Source: Humibacillus xanthopallidus
GTDB lineage: Bacteria; Actinomycetota; Actinomycetes; Actinomycetales; Dermatophilaceae
NCBI RefSeq assembly: GCF_006717145.1
Contig: NZ_VFQF01000001.1
Span: 1,550,001-1,614,000 of the forward strand
Direction: 5' to 3'
DNA length: 64,000 bases
In this document: one piece after another, positions 17,669-27,895 of the stretch
Numbering within the stretch: position 1 is the first letter of the stretch
Layout of the letters: every line of letters begins with the position of its first letter
Notes under the pieces: model-generated
Databases searched by the model: none
Told to the model about the DNA's origin: nothing
What the model saw: only the letters and a program-made list of their open reading frames with translations
Translations under genes and position numbers: made by a program

Positions 17669-18774
17669 GGCGCCGTCGCCTTCACCGCGTCGTCGACCAT
17701 GTCGGCGAGCAGCTCGTCGGCGCGAGGCTCCCCGAGCTCCCGCGCCCGGCGCCCCATCTCGGCGAGCCGCTCGGAGTCGGCCACGAGGTCGAGCAGGTGG
17801 GCGTCGATCCAGGCCGGCGTGAAGTCGGCGTCGTCGACGAGCAGTCCCCCACCGGCAGCCACGACGTCGGCGGCGTTGAGACGCTGCTCGCCGTTGCCGA
17901 CCGGCAGCGGCACGTAGACGGCGGGCAGGCCGACAGCGGTCAGCTCGCACACCGTGTTGGCGCCGGAGCGGGCGACGACGAGGTCGGCGGCGGCATACGC
18001 GAGCTCCATGCGGTCGGCGTAGGGCACGACGACGTAGCGCGCGCCCGTCGGCGACGGGTCCGGGTCGAACTCCTTGCCGAGCCCCGTCACGTGGAGCACC
18101 TGGATCCCGGCGTCGGCGAGCCGGGCGGCCCGGGCGCGGAACGCGTCGTTGAGGCGCTGCGCGCCGAGCGACCCGCCGGTGACGAGCAGGGTGGTGCGGC
18201 TCGCGTCGAGGCCGAAGGCCGCGGCAGCCTCGGAGCGCAGGGCCGCCCGGTCGAGCGTGGCGACCTCGCGGCGCAGCGGCATACCAATGCGGCGGGAGTG
18301 GGCCAGCGCGGTGCCCGAGAAGGTCGTCGCGACGTGGGAGCTCCACCTGGCGCCGAGGCGGTTGGCGATGCCGGCGCGGGCGTTCTGCTCGTGCACGACG
18401 ATCGGCACGCCCCGACGGCGCGCCGCGAGGTAGGCGGGCGTGCTGACGTAGCCGCCGAAGCCGACGACGACCTGGGCCGAGGTCTCGTCGATGGCGGCGC
18501 CAGCAGCGGCGACGGCGGCCTTGAGGTTGCCGGGCAGCCGGAGCAGGTCACCGCTCGGGCGGCGCGGCAGGGGCACCTTCGGCACGAAGCGCAGGTCGAT
18601 CCCGCGAGCCGGCACGAGTCGGGCCTCGAGGCCCTCGCGGGTGCCGAGCGCGGTGAGACGAACCTCGGGGTGGCGTCGCCGCAGGGCATCGGCGAGCGAG
18701 AGCAGCGGCGACACGTGGCCGGCGCTGCCCCCTCCCGCGAGCAGGACGGAGGTGGGGGTGGACAGCGGGATCAC
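17665..18774 (-). CDS. murG: UDP-GlcNAc lipid I N-acetylglucosaminyltransferase (lipid II synthase)
   Basis: 369-aa GT-B glycosyltransferase on the inner face of the membrane that converts lipid I to lipid II. Signatures are LLAGGGSAGHVSPLLSLADA at the N terminus, VGFGGYVSTPAYLAA, IVVHEQNARAGIANR, and the UDP-GlcNAc site ARSGANTVCEL followed by PLPVGNGEQRLNA. The GTG at 18774 is in a GTGA overlap with ftsW and precedes the conserved core by a few residues. Two GTATGCCG copies (17992, 18278) lie inside the gene in different codon frames. Confidence 0.97.
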   Translation of the reverse strand: MIPLSTPTSVLLAGGGSAGHVSPLLSLADALRRRHPEVRLTALGTREGLEARLVPARGIDLRFVPKVPLPRRPSGDLLRLPGNLKAAVAAAGAAIDETSAQVVVGFGGYVSTPAYLAARRRGVPIVVHEQNARAGIANRLGARWSSHVATTFSGTALAHSRRIGMPLRREVATLDRAALRSEAAAAFGLDASRTTLLVTGGSLGAQRLNDAFRARAARLADAGIQVLHVTGLGKEFDPDPSPTGARYVVVPYADRMELAYAAADLVVARSGANTVCELTAVGLPAVYVPLPVGNGEQRLNAADVVAAGGGLLVDDADFTPAWIDAHLLDLVADSERLAEMGRRARELGEPRADELLADMVDDAVKATAP

Positions 18775-20072
18775 CGACTTCTGCGACGGGACGCGATCGA
18801 CAGGGGCCGTGACGGGAGCACGGCGAGCGACCGGCGGATCATGCTCGGACGGGCATCGAGCACGGCCCTGCAGCCGGGCTCGTTGCGGGCGAAGGACAGC
18901 AGGATGCCCAGGCCGACCAGGGTCGTCACGAGGGACGACCCTCCGGCCGAGACGAGGGGCAGGGGCACGCCGATGACGGGGAAGAGCCCGATGACGGCGC
19001 CGATGTTGATGATGGCCTGGCCGATGAGCCAGGCCATGATGCCGGTGCCGGCGATGCGCACGAAGCGGTCCTGGGTGCGGCTCACGAGCCGGAAGCACGC
19101 CCACGCCAGCACGGCGAAGAGGGCGAGGATCATGAGCGTGCCCGGCAGGCCGAGCTCCTCGCCGATGATGGCGAAGATGAAGTCGTTGTGGGCCTCCGAC
19201 AGCCAGGCCCACTTCTCCTTGGACGCGCCGAGGCCGACTCCCCACCAGCCGCCGTCGGCGAGGGCGTACATGCCGTGGACCGACTGGCCGCACATGCCGT
19301 TGGGGTCGGACTGGCAGGCCGGGTCGAAGAAGTCGGCGATGCGGCCCATGCGGTTGCTGCTCGTGTACACCATGACCGCCACACCCGCCGCGCCGAGGAG
19401 GCCGCCGATCGCGAAGAGGCGCTTCGACGCCCCGGCGACGGCGAGCACGGCCGCGATGATGACGAGGAAGACCATGGCCGTGCCGAGGTCGTGGCCGGCG
19501 AGCACGAGCGCGAGCACGACGGTCGAGATGGGCACGAGGTAGGGCAGCACCACGTGCAGGGTGCTCGCCATCCGGGCCGACTTGTTGGCGAAGATCAGGG
19601 CCCCGACGAGCACGAGCGCGAGCTTGGCGAACTCCGACGGCTGGAACTGGACGGGCCCGATCGCGAGCCAGTTGCGGTTGCCGTTCACCATCTTGCCGAG
19701 CGGGATGACGGCGGCGAGCAGGACGATCGAGAGGATGAGCACGGGGAAGGCGAGGCGCTTCCACCACCGCACGTCGAGGCGGCTCGCGACCGCCGCGAGG
19801 ACCCCTCCGACGATCGCGAAGGCGAGCTGGCGCACGAACACCGCGTAGGACGCCTGGTCGGCGAGCAGTGACTCCACGCTCGAGGCCGAGAAGACCATGA
19901 TGAGGCCGATGACGACGAGGACCCCGGTCGCCCCGAGCAGCAGGTAGTACGTCGTGATGGGCGACTCGAGCTTGCCGATGACCGGCAGCGACTGGAGCCC
20001 GGGGGTCGACGTGGCCGCAGCCTTCCTGGCTGCCGGTGCCTTGGCCGCCGGCTTGTCCGTCGTCGTGCTCAC
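18771..20072 (-). CDS. ftsW: SEDS peptidoglycan polymerase FtsW
   Basis: 433-aa polytopic membrane protein, the septal glycan polymerase that works with PbpB. The cytoplasmic N terminus (residues 1-35) is Lys/Ala-rich. About ten helices follow. SEDS signatures are GNRNWLAIGPVQFQPSEFAK, AGHDLGTAM, SEAHNDFIFAIIGEELGLPG and PLPLVSAGGSSLVTTL. The basic tail ends SRRRSR. The conserved Asp of SEDS enzymes appears in the GHDLGTA loop. GTG start at 20072 overlaps the murD stop (GTGA). Confidence 0.97.
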   Translation of the reverse strand: MSTTTDKPAAKAPAARKAAATSTPGLQSLPVIGKLESPITTYYLLLGATGVLVVIGLIMVFSASSVESLLADQASYAVFVRQLAFAIVGGVLAAVASRLDVRWWKRLAFPVLILSIVLLAAVIPLGKMVNGNRNWLAIGPVQFQPSEFAKLALVLVGALIFANKSARMASTLHVVLPYLVPISTVVLALVLAGHDLGTAMVFLVIIAAVLAVAGASKRLFAIGGLLGAAGVAVMVYTSSNRMGRIADFFDPACQSDPNGMCGQSVHGMYALADGGWWGVGLGASKEKWAWLSEAHNDFIFAIIGEELGLPGTLMILALFAVLAWACFRLVSRTQDRFVRIAGTGIMAWLIGQAIINIGAVIGLFPVIGVPLPLVSAGGSSLVTTLVGLGILLSFARNEPGCRAVLDARPSMIRRSLAVLPSRPLSIASRRRSR

Positions 20073-21559
20073 TCGAGCCCTCCGGCGGCAGCCTCGTGCC
20101 GTCGGACCGCCTCCTCGAAGGCGTCGCCGCGGGCACCGTAGTTGGTGAACATGTCCATCGAGGCCGCTGCCGGTGCGAGGAGCACGACGTCACCCGGCTG
20201 GGCGAGTCGCGCTGCCTGCGTGACGACACGGTCCATGACCCCAGTGTCGGTGTCGGGCACGTCGATGACGCGGACATCCGGCGCGTGTCGGGAAAGGGCG
20301 GCGGCGATCTGCTCCCGGTCGGCTCCGATGAGAACGACCCCGCGCAGCCGCGAGGCCATCTCCTCGACGAGGCTGTCGACGTCGGCGCCCTTGAGCAGCC
20401 CGCCCGCGATCCACACGACGGAGTCGAAGGAGCGGATCGCCGCAGCCGCGGCGTGCGGGTTGGTCGCCTTGGAGTCGTTGACGAAGCGCACCCCGCGCAC
20501 GGTTGCGACCTCGGCGATGCGGTGCCGGTCGGGCCGGAAGGCCCGCAGGCCGTCGCGCACGGCGATGGGGCCGACGCCGTAGGCCCGGGCCAGGGCCGCG
20601 GCCGCGAGCGCGTTCGCGATGTAGTGCGGCGCCGGCGGCGGACCGTCACCCTGGAGGTCGGCGAGCGTGCACAGCTCGGCGGCGGAGCGCTGCCGCTGCT
20701 CGACGAACGCCCGGTCGGCGAGCACGTCCTCGACGATGCCGATCATCGACGGCGCCGGTATGCCGGTCGTGAAGCCGACGGCTCGGCAGCCCTCGACGAC
20801 GTCGGCCTCCATGACGAGCTGCTCGGTCTGGATGTCGGCGACGTTGTAGATGCAGGCGAGGTGGGTGTTCTCGTAGATCTTGCCCTTGGCCCGGAGGTAC
20901 TCGGCGTAGCCGCCGTGCCAGTCGAGGTGGTCGGGGGCGACGTTGAGCACCGCCGAGGCGACAGCCGAGATCGAGCGCTGCCAGTGCAGCTGGAAGCTCG
21001 AGAGCTCGACCGCCAGCACGTCGTAGGGCTCGGGGTGCAGGACCGCCTCGAGCAGCGGCGTGCCGATGTTGCCGGCGCTCGTGGCCCGCAGGCCTCCGGC
21101 GCGCAGGATCGAGGCGAGCATTCCGACGGTCGTCGTCTTGCCGTTCGTGCCGGTCACCGTGAGCCACGGCGCAGCGCCCTCGGCGGGTCGCATCCGCCAC
21201 GCGAGCTCGACCTCGCCCCAGACGGGGATCCCAGCGGTCGCGGCGGCGAGCATCAGCGGGTCGTGCGGCGGCACGCCGGGAGAGGTGACGACGAGCTGGG
21301 TGCCGACGGGCGGCTCGTGCAGGTGCTCGGGCCCGAGGCGCACGTCGACGTCGAGGATCTCGAGGATCGTGGCCCGTTCGGAGATCGCGTCGGTGACGTC
21401 GCGCGAGACGGCGGTGACCCGGGCGCCGCGCTCGGCGAGCGCGTCGGCGGCCGCGAACCCCGACACCCCGAGGCCGACGACGAGCACGTCGATGCCGGAC
21501 CAGTCGGCGTCGCGGTGGGTCAGCCCCTCGCGGGGCTCGTAGGTCGGGTCGTGGCTCAC
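20069..21559 (-). CDS. murD: UDP-N-acetylmuramoyl-L-alanine--D-glutamate ligase
   Basis: 496-aa Mur ligase adding D-Glu to UDP-MurNAc-L-Ala. N-terminal fold [17 protein letters not shown] near residue 25, ATP loop [15 protein letters not shown] near residue 130, then [10 protein letters not shown] and [11 protein letters not shown]. The C-terminal domain has [15 protein letters not shown] and ends with [13 protein letters not shown], both typical of MurD. GTG at 21559 is in a GTGA overlap with mraY. Upstream in-frame sequence belongs to mraY in another frame and is not coding. Confidence 0.97.
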   Translation of the reverse strand: MSHDPTYEPREGLTHRDADWSGIDVLVVGLGVSGFAAADALAERGARVTAVSRDVTDAISERATILEILDVDVRLGPEHLHEPPVGTQLVVTSPGVPPHDPLMLAAATAGIPVWGEVELAWRMRPAEGAAPWLTVTGTNGKTTTVGMLASILRAGGLRATSAGNIGTPLLEAVLHPEPYDVLAVELSSFQLHWQRSISAVASAVLNVAPDHLDWHGGYAEYLRAKGKIYENTHLACIYNVADIQTEQLVMEADVVEGCRAVGFTTGIPAPSMIGIVEDVLADRAFVEQRQRSAAELCTLADLQGDGPPPAPHYIANALAAAALARAYGVGPIAVRDGLRAFRPDRHRIAEVATVRGVRFVNDSKATNPHAAAAAIRSFDSVVWIAGGLLKGADVDSLVEEMASRLRGVVLIGADREQIAAALSRHAPDVRVIDVPDTDTGVMDRVVTQAARLAQPGDVVLLAPAAASMDMFTNYGARGDAFEEAVRRHEAAAGGLE

Positions 21560-22641
21560 TGGGACCCCACCACCCACTCGGCGTAGAACACGCCGAGGCC
21601 GAAGGCCACGAAGAGCCCGGCGATGATCCAGAAGCGCACCACGACGGTCACCTCGTTCCACCCCACCATCTCGAAGTGGTGGTGGAGCGGTGCCATCCTC
21701 AGCACCCGTTTACCGGTGGTCTTGAACGACGCGACCTGGGCCACGACCGACAGCGTCTCGAGGACGAAGAGGCCGCCGAGGATGATGAGGAGCAGCTCGG
21801 TGTGCGTCGTGATCGCGAGGCCGGCGAGCGCGCCACCCAGGGCCAGCGAGCCCGTGTCGCCCATGAAGATCTTGGCCGGCGTCGCGTTCCACCAGAGGAA
21901 CCCGAAGCACGCACCCATGCCGGCGGCCGCGACGAGGGCGAGGTCGTGGGAGTCGCGCACCTCGTAGCACTTGATGCCCGGGTTGGTCTGGCAGTTCTGG
22001 TTGTAGGTCCAGATGGCAATGAGGACGTAGGCGCCGAAGACCATGGTGCAGACGCCGGTCGCCAGGCCGTCGAGGCCGTCGGTGAGGTTCACGCCGTTGG
22101 AGGCGCCGGCGATCATGAGGTTGGCGAAGATGACGAAGAGGATGACCCCGACGACGGTGCTGCCGCCGAGGGCGAGGCTGATGTTCGTGTCTCGCACGAA
22201 GGAGACGAGCAGCGAGGCGGGGTTGCGGAACTGGTCATTGGGGAACTGCAGCGCGAGCCCCGCGAAGACGACGCCCACGAGCGTCTGCCCGATGAGCTTC
22301 TCCTTGGACCGCAGGCCCAGGCTGCGCTGCTTGCTGATCTTGATGAAGTCGTCGAGGAAGCCGATGAAGCCCAGCCCCGCCATGAGGAAGAGCACGAGCA
22401 GGCCGCTCGCCGTCGGCGGGTTGAGGGTGAAGAGGTGCGCGAGGAAGTAGGCGCCGAGGGTGGCCGCGAGGATGACGGCCCCGCCCATCGTCGGGGTGCC
22501 GCGCTTCGTGTGGTGCGACGTCGGGCCGTCGTCACGGATGAACTGGCCGTAGCCCCGCTTGACGAGGAACTTGATGAACAGCGGCGTGCCGAACAGCGAG
22601 ATCAGCAGCGAGAAGGATGCCGCGAGCAGAACGCCCTTCAC
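21556..22641 (-). CDS. mraY: Phospho-MurNAc-pentapeptide transferase
   Basis: 361-aa integral membrane enzyme that transfers phospho-MurNAc-pentapeptide to undecaprenyl phosphate, giving lipid I. Hallmarks are KRGTPTMGG near residue 45, the Asp pair in [17 protein letters not shown] with a catalytic Asp, [12 protein letters not shown], and the APLHHHFE triad of His residues. About ten transmembrane segments. GTG start at 22641 forms a GTGA overlap with murF. Confidence 0.97.
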   Translation of the reverse strand: MKGVLLAASFSLLISLFGTPLFIKFLVKRGYGQFIRDDGPTSHHTKRGTPTMGGAVILAATLGAYFLAHLFTLNPPTASGLLVLFLMAGLGFIGFLDDFIKISKQRSLGLRSKEKLIGQTLVGVVFAGLALQFPNDQFRNPASLLVSFVRDTNISLALGGSTVVGVILFVIFANLMIAGASNGVNLTDGLDGLATGVCTMVFGAYVLIAIWTYNQNCQTNPGIKCYEVRDSHDLALVAAAGMGACFGFLWWNATPAKIFMGDTGSLALGGALAGLAITTHTELLLIILGGLFVLETLSVVAQVASFKTTGKRVLRMAPLHHHFEMVGWNEVTVVVRFWIIAGLFVAFGLGVFYAEWVVGSQ

Positions 22642-24041
22642 GGGGTGACCACCTTGTCGTCGTCGTGGACTGCGCCGTCGCGGCCGGCGAGCCGGTCGCC
22701 GAGCCACCGCAGCCCGCTGTCGCGGCTGGACTTGAGCAGGACGACGTCGCCCGCGGCGAGCCGCCCCTCGAGCAGGTCGTGGGCCGCGTCGGTGTCGGGC
22801 ACCCACTCGGCTCCGGGGAAGGCGGCGGCGACCGGCCTCGCCCCCTCCCCCACCGCGACGAGGTGGTCGAGTCCCAGGCCTGCGGCATACGCGCCGACGG
22901 CCGCGTGCTCGGCGTCGCTGTCGTCACCAAGCTCGAGCATGCCCCCGAGGACGGCCCAGCGGCGCCCCGTGGCGGCCATCGCGGCCACTGCGTCGAGGGC
23001 GGCACGCATCGAGTCGGGGTTGGCGTTGTAGGCGTCGTTGACGACGAGGACGCCGTCGGCACGCTCGGTCAGCTCCATGCGCCAGCGGCTCACGGCCTCG
23101 GCGGCGGAGAGGCCGGCGACGACCTGGTCGAGCGACAGCCCGAGCTCGAGCGCTGCCGCCGCGACAGCTAGGGAGTTGCCGACATGGTGGGCACCGCTCT
23201 GGCGCAACGTGATCCGCGCGCTCCCTGCGGGCGAGACGAGGGTGTATGCCGCCCTGCCGAGGTCGTCGAGCTCGACGTCCTCAGCGCGCACGTCCGCCTC
23301 TGGCGAGAGGCCGACGAGCTGGACGCGGCACGCGAGGCCCTCACGCATCCCGGCCACGAGGGGGTCGTCGGCGTTGAGGACGGCGAGGCCCTCGGACGGG
23401 ACGGCGCGGGGCAGCTCGGACTTCGCGAGCGCGATGTTCTCGCGCGAGCCGAACTCGCCGAGGTGGGCGGTGCCGACGTTGAGCACGATCGCCACCTGGG
23501 GCGGGGCGATGCGGGTGAGGTAGTCGATGTGACCGACGCCGCGGGCGCCCATCTCGGCGACGAGGAAGCGGGTCGTCGGGGTGACGCGGCAGACGGTCAG
23601 CGGCACGCCGATCTCGCCGTTGAGGGAGTTCAGCGGGGCGACCGTCTCGGCCACCGACTCGAGGACGCTGGCGAGCAGGTCCTTGGTCGAGGTCTTGCCC
23701 GAGCTGCCGGTGATGCCGACGATGCGCAGCTCCGGCGCCCGGTCGACGACGCCGCGGGCGATGGCCCCGAAGGCGGTCTGCACGTCGTCGACGACAACCT
23801 GCGCGACGCCCTCGACCTCGCGCGAGGTGAGCGCGGCCACCGCGCCTGCCGTGACGGCGCCACTGACGTAGTCGTGACCGTCGGCGAGCTCACCGACCCG
23901 GGCGACGTAGAGGCTTCCGGGGGTGCAGTCGCGCGAGTCGGTGGTGACGACACCGTCGACGACGACGTCGTCAGGGGTGTCGGTGCCGGCGACCCGGCCG
24001 CCGGTGAGGTCGCGGATCTCCGCCAGGGTGAGGGCGATCAC
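22638..24041 (-). CDS. murF: UDP-MurNAc-tripeptide--D-alanyl-D-alanine ligase
   Basis: 467-aa Mur ligase adding the D-Ala-D-Ala dipeptide. The N-terminal domain shows [16 protein letters not shown], the ATP loop is [15 protein letters not shown] near residue 110, and [14 protein letters not shown] and [13 protein letters not shown] are typical. The C-terminal domain has [18 protein letters not shown]. No ddl gene is in this cluster, so D-Ala-D-Ala must come from elsewhere. GTG start at 24041 is in a GTGA overlap with murE. Confidence 0.97.
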   Translation of the reverse strand: MIALTLAEIRDLTGGRVAGTDTPDDVVVDGVVTTDSRDCTPGSLYVARVGELADGHDYVSGAVTAGAVAALTSREVEGVAQVVVDDVQTAFGAIARGVVDRAPELRIVGITGSSGKTSTKDLLASVLESVAETVAPLNSLNGEIGVPLTVCRVTPTTRFLVAEMGARGVGHIDYLTRIAPPQVAIVLNVGTAHLGEFGSRENIALAKSELPRAVPSEGLAVLNADDPLVAGMREGLACRVQLVGLSPEADVRAEDVELDDLGRAAYTLVSPAGSARITLRQSGAHHVGNSLAVAAAALELGLSLDQVVAGLSAAEAVSRWRMELTERADGVLVVNDAYNANPDSMRAALDAVAAMAATGRRWAVLGGMLELGDDSDAEHAAVGAYAAGLGLDHLVAVGEGARPVAAAFPGAEWVPDTDAAHDLLEGRLAAGDVVLLKSSRDSGLRWLGDRLAGRDGAVHDDDKVVTP

Positions 24042-25663
24042 GGGCCCACACCCGGGCTCGTCGCAGCGCCGAGAGCGGCACCGAGGGCGGCGCGCACGGC
24101 CTCGCGGTCGTCGAACGGATGCTTCACTCCGTGGATCTCCTGACCCTTCTCGTGTCCCTTGCCGAGCACGACGACGGTGTCGACACCGTCGCCCGAGCCC
24201 GCCCCGAGGACGGCGATGGCGACGGCCTCGGCGATCGCGCTGGAGCGCGACCCGCCGTCGATGATCTCAGTCGCCCTGGCGTCGCCTGACGCCACGGCCT
24301 CCCGCGCGCCCGCGACGACAGCAGCACGGATGTCGGCCGGCTCCTCGCTGCGCGGGTTGTCGTCAGTGACGACGACGATGTCGGCCTGCCGCGCCGCGGC
24401 CGCGCCCATGGCGGGCCGCTTGCCCCGGTCGCGGTCGCCGCCCGCGCCGAGCACGGCGATGAGGCGGCCCGGTGTCGACGGCCGGAGCGCGCTGAGGGCG
24501 GCGTCGACAGCATCGGGCGTGTGCGCGAAGTCGACGATGCACCGGGGGCCCTCCGGACCTCCGGCTGCCACCACCTCCATGCGGCCGGGCACGGCCGGCG
24601 GCACGGAGAGGGCCTCCTGCACCTGCGGCACGTCGAGCCCGAGTGTCAGCAGGGCGAGCGCGGCGAGCGCCGTGTTGGCGACGTTGAAGTGACCCGGCAG
24701 GTGCGACACGAGCGACAGGACGCGTGCCCCGGCGACCTCGGCCAGGTCGAAGGCGCCGCCCTCACCCTCGTCGACAACCCAGTCGACGCCCTCGGCCGGT
24801 GCGGAGGCGAAGGTCACCGTCGGCACGCTCGACTCGCGGGCGAGCCGGGCTCCCCACGCGTCGTCGACGCAGACGACGGCAGCGCGGGAGCGGGCCGGCG
24901 TGAAGAGCGACGCCTTGGCGGCGAAGTAGTCCTCCATGGTGGCGTGGAAGTCGAGGTGGTCCTGCGAGAGGTTCGTGAAGAGCGCGACGTCGTAGACGAC
25001 CCCGTCGACGCGGTGCAGCTCGAGCGCGTGGCTGGAGACCTCCATGACGCACGCGTCGATCCCGCGCTCGCGCATGATGCCGAGGAGCGCGTGCAGGTCG
25101 GTGGCCTCGGGGGTGGTGCGCTCGGAGTCGAGCCGTTCGTCGCCGATGCGGGTCTCGACGGTTCCGATCAGCCCCGTTCGCTGCCCACGGGCGCGCAGCG
25201 CCGACTCGATGAGGTATGCCGTCGTCGTCTTGCCGTTGGTGCCCGTCACTCCCAGCACGGTGAGCGCCTCGGCCGGATGGCCGTAGACGGTCGCCGCCAC
25301 CTCGCCGAGGACCTCGCGCGGGTGCTCCGCGAGCAGCACGGGCACCCGAGGGCCGGAACCGGGGCCGATCTCGTCGAGGCCACGCATCCGAGCCAGCCCA
25401 GCCGGGTCGGTGAGCACGGCAACAGCACCGGCGGCGAGAGCGCCCGCCGCGAAGTCCGCACCGTGCGCGTGGAAGCCGGGCAGGGCGGCATACAGGTCAC
25501 CGGGGAGGATCGACCGGCTGTCGAGGCTGACCCCGGTCACGACGACGTCGGTCGGAGCGGCGTCCGGGCGCTCGACCCGGAGCAGGTCGCCGGCCCCGGC
25601 ACTCGACGTCAGGTCGCGGAGCGGCACACCCGACGTGGCGGGGCGGAGGGGGGAAGGTGACAC
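24038..25663 (-). CDS. murE: UDP-MurNAc-dipeptide--2,6-diaminopimelate ligase
   Basis: 541-aa Mur ligase adding the third stem residue. ATP loop [15 protein letters not shown] near residue 145, substrate segment ERTTPEATDL, and EVSSHALELHRV. The C-terminal motif DNPR (VVTDDNPRSEEP) is the known signature of the meso-diaminopimelate type, so the wall is predicted to be meso-DAP-based. GTG at 25663 lies 11 nt after the pbpB stop. The Shine-Dalgarno there is weak (TTGGGATGAC). The start gives a Pro-rich N terminus of about 15 residues before the conserved domain. Confidence 0.96.
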   Translation of the reverse strand: MSPSPLRPATSGVPLRDLTSSAGAGDLLRVERPDAAPTDVVVTGVSLDSRSILPGDLYAALPGFHAHGADFAAGALAAGAVAVLTDPAGLARMRGLDEIGPGSGPRVPVLLAEHPREVLGEVAATVYGHPAEALTVLGVTGTNGKTTTAYLIESALRARGQRTGLIGTVETRIGDERLDSERTTPEATDLHALLGIMRERGIDACVMEVSSHALELHRVDGVVYDVALFTNLSQDHLDFHATMEDYFAAKASLFTPARSRAAVVCVDDAWGARLARESSVPTVTFASAPAEGVDWVVDEGEGGAFDLAEVAGARVLSLVSHLPGHFNVANTALAALALLTLGLDVPQVQEALSVPPAVPGRMEVVAAGGPEGPRCIVDFAHTPDAVDAALSALRPSTPGRLIAVLGAGGDRDRGKRPAMGAAAARQADIVVVTDDNPRSEEPADIRAAVVAGAREAVASGDARATEIIDGGSRSSAIAEAVAIAVLGAGSGDGVDTVVVLGKGHEKGQEIHGVKHPFDDREAVRAALGAALGAATSPGVGP

Positions 25664-25674
25664 GTCATCCCAAC

Positions 25675-27891
25675 TTACAGGCCATCCCGCTTCGCCCGCG
25701 CATTGCTGATGACGTTCGGGTCGTTCTCGGACAGCGGCTTGGTGGCCCACACGTGGTAGTCGAGGGGGGACTTCTGGCTGGGCGGGGCTCCCGTGCGCTC
25801 GATCAGGTAGGTCATGACCTGGTTGAAGACGGGCCCGGCCAGCATGCCACCGAACATGCCCGCGCTGGGCTTCTGGATGAAGACGCCGACGACGTACTTC
25901 GGGTTGTCGGCGGGCGCGTAGCCGATGAAGGAGGCGGTGAAGCCGTTGTAGCGCTTCAGGACCTCGTCGTAGCGGTCGGCGGTGCCGGTCTTGCCGGCGA
26001 CCCGGTAGCCCTTGATGCGGGCCGCGCTCGCGGTGCCGTTCTCGCCGGTGACCTCCTCCATCATCCGCGAGAGCTTGACGGCGGTGTCCTCGGAGACCAC
26101 CCGGGTGGGGGTCGTCGGCTGCGCCGGAAGGAGGTTGCCGTTGTCGTCGACGGTGCCCTCGATGAGCGACGGCGGCACGCGCACGCCCTTGTTGGCGATG
26201 GTCGCGAAGACGCTCGTCGCCTGCACCGCGGTCACGGAGTAGCCCTGGCCGAAGAGCATCGTGTAGCGCTGGGCGGCGTTGAGGTCCTTCGTCGCGGCGA
26301 GCTGGCCGGCGGACTCTCCGGGGAAGTTGACCGGGGTCTTCTGGCCGATGCCGAACTTCCGGTAGTAGGCCTCCATGATGTCCGGGGCGATGCGTTCGCC
26401 GATGAGCATCGTGCCCATGTTGGACGACTTGGCGATTACCCCCGTGGCCGTCATGTTCTCGATGCCGTGGGGCTCGTTGTCCTTGAACCGGATTCCGGCT
26501 CGCGGCAGTCGCACGGGCACGATGACTCCGGTGTCGGGGGTGACGACCTTCTGCTCGAGGGCAGCGGCCATCGTCATGAGCTTGCCGGTCGACCCGGGCT
26601 CGAAGGCCTCCCAGAAGGCGCGGTTCGCGAGGTTGCTCTTGGACGCGGCAGGGTCGTTGGAGTCGTAGGTCGGGTAGCTCGCGGCGGCCCGGATCTTGCC
26701 GGTCGCCGCCTCGATGACGACGGCCGTGCCGGACTGGGCGCCGACGGCGGTGACCTGCTTGGCGAGGGCGTTCTGGGCATACCACTGCAGGTCGGCGTCG
26801 ATCGTCAGCTTGACGTCGCGCCCGTTGACGACCGGGGTGTCGACCCGCTGCGAGTTCGGGATGATGTAGCCGTCGCGGGCGCGCTCGGCCACGGTGCGAC
26901 CGGGCGTGCCGGCGAGGGTCTTGTCGAGCATCCGCTCCACACCACCGGAGAACGACGGGTCGGACTCGTTGACGAAGCCGACGATCTCACCTGCTGCCAT
27001 GCCGGTCGGGTAGATGCGCTCGGCCGTCTTCTCGCCGCTGATGCCGGGGATGCCGAGGGCGCGCACCTCGCGGTAGACGGCCGGGTTCACCTGCTTCTTG
27101 ACGATCGCGTAGAGCGTGTTGGGACGGGTGAGGATCGCCGTCAGGTCGGGCGCGCTCATGTCGAGCAGGGGGGCGAGCGCCGCGACGGCCCCCGCGACGC
27201 CGACCTTCGTCAGGGTGCCGTCGACCTCGGTCTTGTACTCCGGGACCGCCTTGGGGTTGGCGGCGACGGTGTAGCGCTCGACAGAGGCGGCGAGCACCTG
27301 GCCGTTCGTGTCGAGGATCTGCCCGCGCATGGCGGGGGTGAGGGTCTTGACGAGGCGCTTGTTGAGGGCCGCCTCTTGGGTGGCCGACGCGTCGAAGGCC
27401 TGGATGCGTAGGAGCTGTCCGGCGAAGACGGTGAAGACGACGAGGATCGCCGCGAACATCACCCGGGCCCGGCGACGCGGGTTCGCCGTCGAGATGCGCA
27501 GCGTGCGACGCGGACGCCGCGGGGGGCGGGGCGTCGACGAGCGCTTGTGGGCCGGCCCACGACCCCGCCCCGCCGGTGACGCGGCCGCGCCGGACCGCTG
27601 CGAAGCGCGGGCCGGGCCCCGCGGAGCCGAGCGGGTGGTCTGGGGGCTGGACGAGGGGCTGGACGAGCGCGCCGTCGTCGAGCGTGCGCCACCGCGAGCG
27701 GGCGCGCCGCGCACTCCGGACGCCTTGGCGTCACCGCCGGCGCCGGAGCTGCCGGTCGGCTTGGCACGGCCCCCCGGGGCCGCCGCCCGCGACGGCCGGG
27801 CGGTCGTGCCCGACCGGCCCGAGGAGCCGCGTCCGCCCGAGGAGCCGCGTGCGCCCGAGCGGCCGGGCTCGGAGCCTCGAGTCGGCGTCAC
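25675..27891 (-). CDS. pbpB: Septal class B penicillin-binding protein (FtsI/PbpB)
   Basis: 738-aa transpeptidase that crosslinks septal peptidoglycan with FtsW. The active-site triad is visible: PGSTGKLMT (Ser), KSSNMG and VAGKTGTADR. A transmembrane helix near residue 145 (MFAAILVVFTVFAGQLL) is followed by the PBP dimerisation domain. The cytoplasmic N terminus is unusually long, about 140 residues of Ser, Arg, Gly, Pro and Ala. GTG at 27891 has a good Shine-Dalgarno (GAGGTGAG) and begins 4 nt after the ftsL stop. A start further upstream would read through ftsL and is rejected. Confidence 0.97.
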   Translation of the reverse strand: MTPTRGSEPGRSGARGSSGGRGSSGRSGTTARPSRAAAPGGRAKPTGSSGAGGDAKASGVRGAPARGGARSTTARSSSPSSSPQTTRSAPRGPARASQRSGAAASPAGRGRGPAHKRSSTPRPPRRPRRTLRISTANPRRRARVMFAAILVVFTVFAGQLLRIQAFDASATQEAALNKRLVKTLTPAMRGQILDTNGQVLAASVERYTVAANPKAVPEYKTEVDGTLTKVGVAGAVAALAPLLDMSAPDLTAILTRPNTLYAIVKKQVNPAVYREVRALGIPGISGEKTAERIYPTGMAAGEIVGFVNESDPSFSGGVERMLDKTLAGTPGRTVAERARDGYIIPNSQRVDTPVVNGRDVKLTIDADLQWYAQNALAKQVTAVGAQSGTAVVIEAATGKIRAAASYPTYDSNDPAASKSNLANRAFWEAFEPGSTGKLMTMAAALEQKVVTPDTGVIVPVRLPRAGIRFKDNEPHGIENMTATGVIAKSSNMGTMLIGERIAPDIMEAYYRKFGIGQKTPVNFPGESAGQLAATKDLNAAQRYTMLFGQGYSVTAVQATSVFATIANKGVRVPPSLIEGTVDDNGNLLPAQPTTPTRVVSEDTAVKLSRMMEEVTGENGTASAARIKGYRVAGKTGTADRYDEVLKRYNGFTASFIGYAPADNPKYVVGVFIQKPSAGMFGGMLAGPVFNQVMTYLIERTGAPPSQKSPLDYHVWATKPLSENDPNVISNARAKRDGL

Positions 27892-27895
27892 GCTC

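Noticed and set aside
16205-18346. 713-codon frame with murC at its end
   Set aside because: The upstream half reads across murG in the wrong frame; the GTGA junction at 17668 gives the true start.
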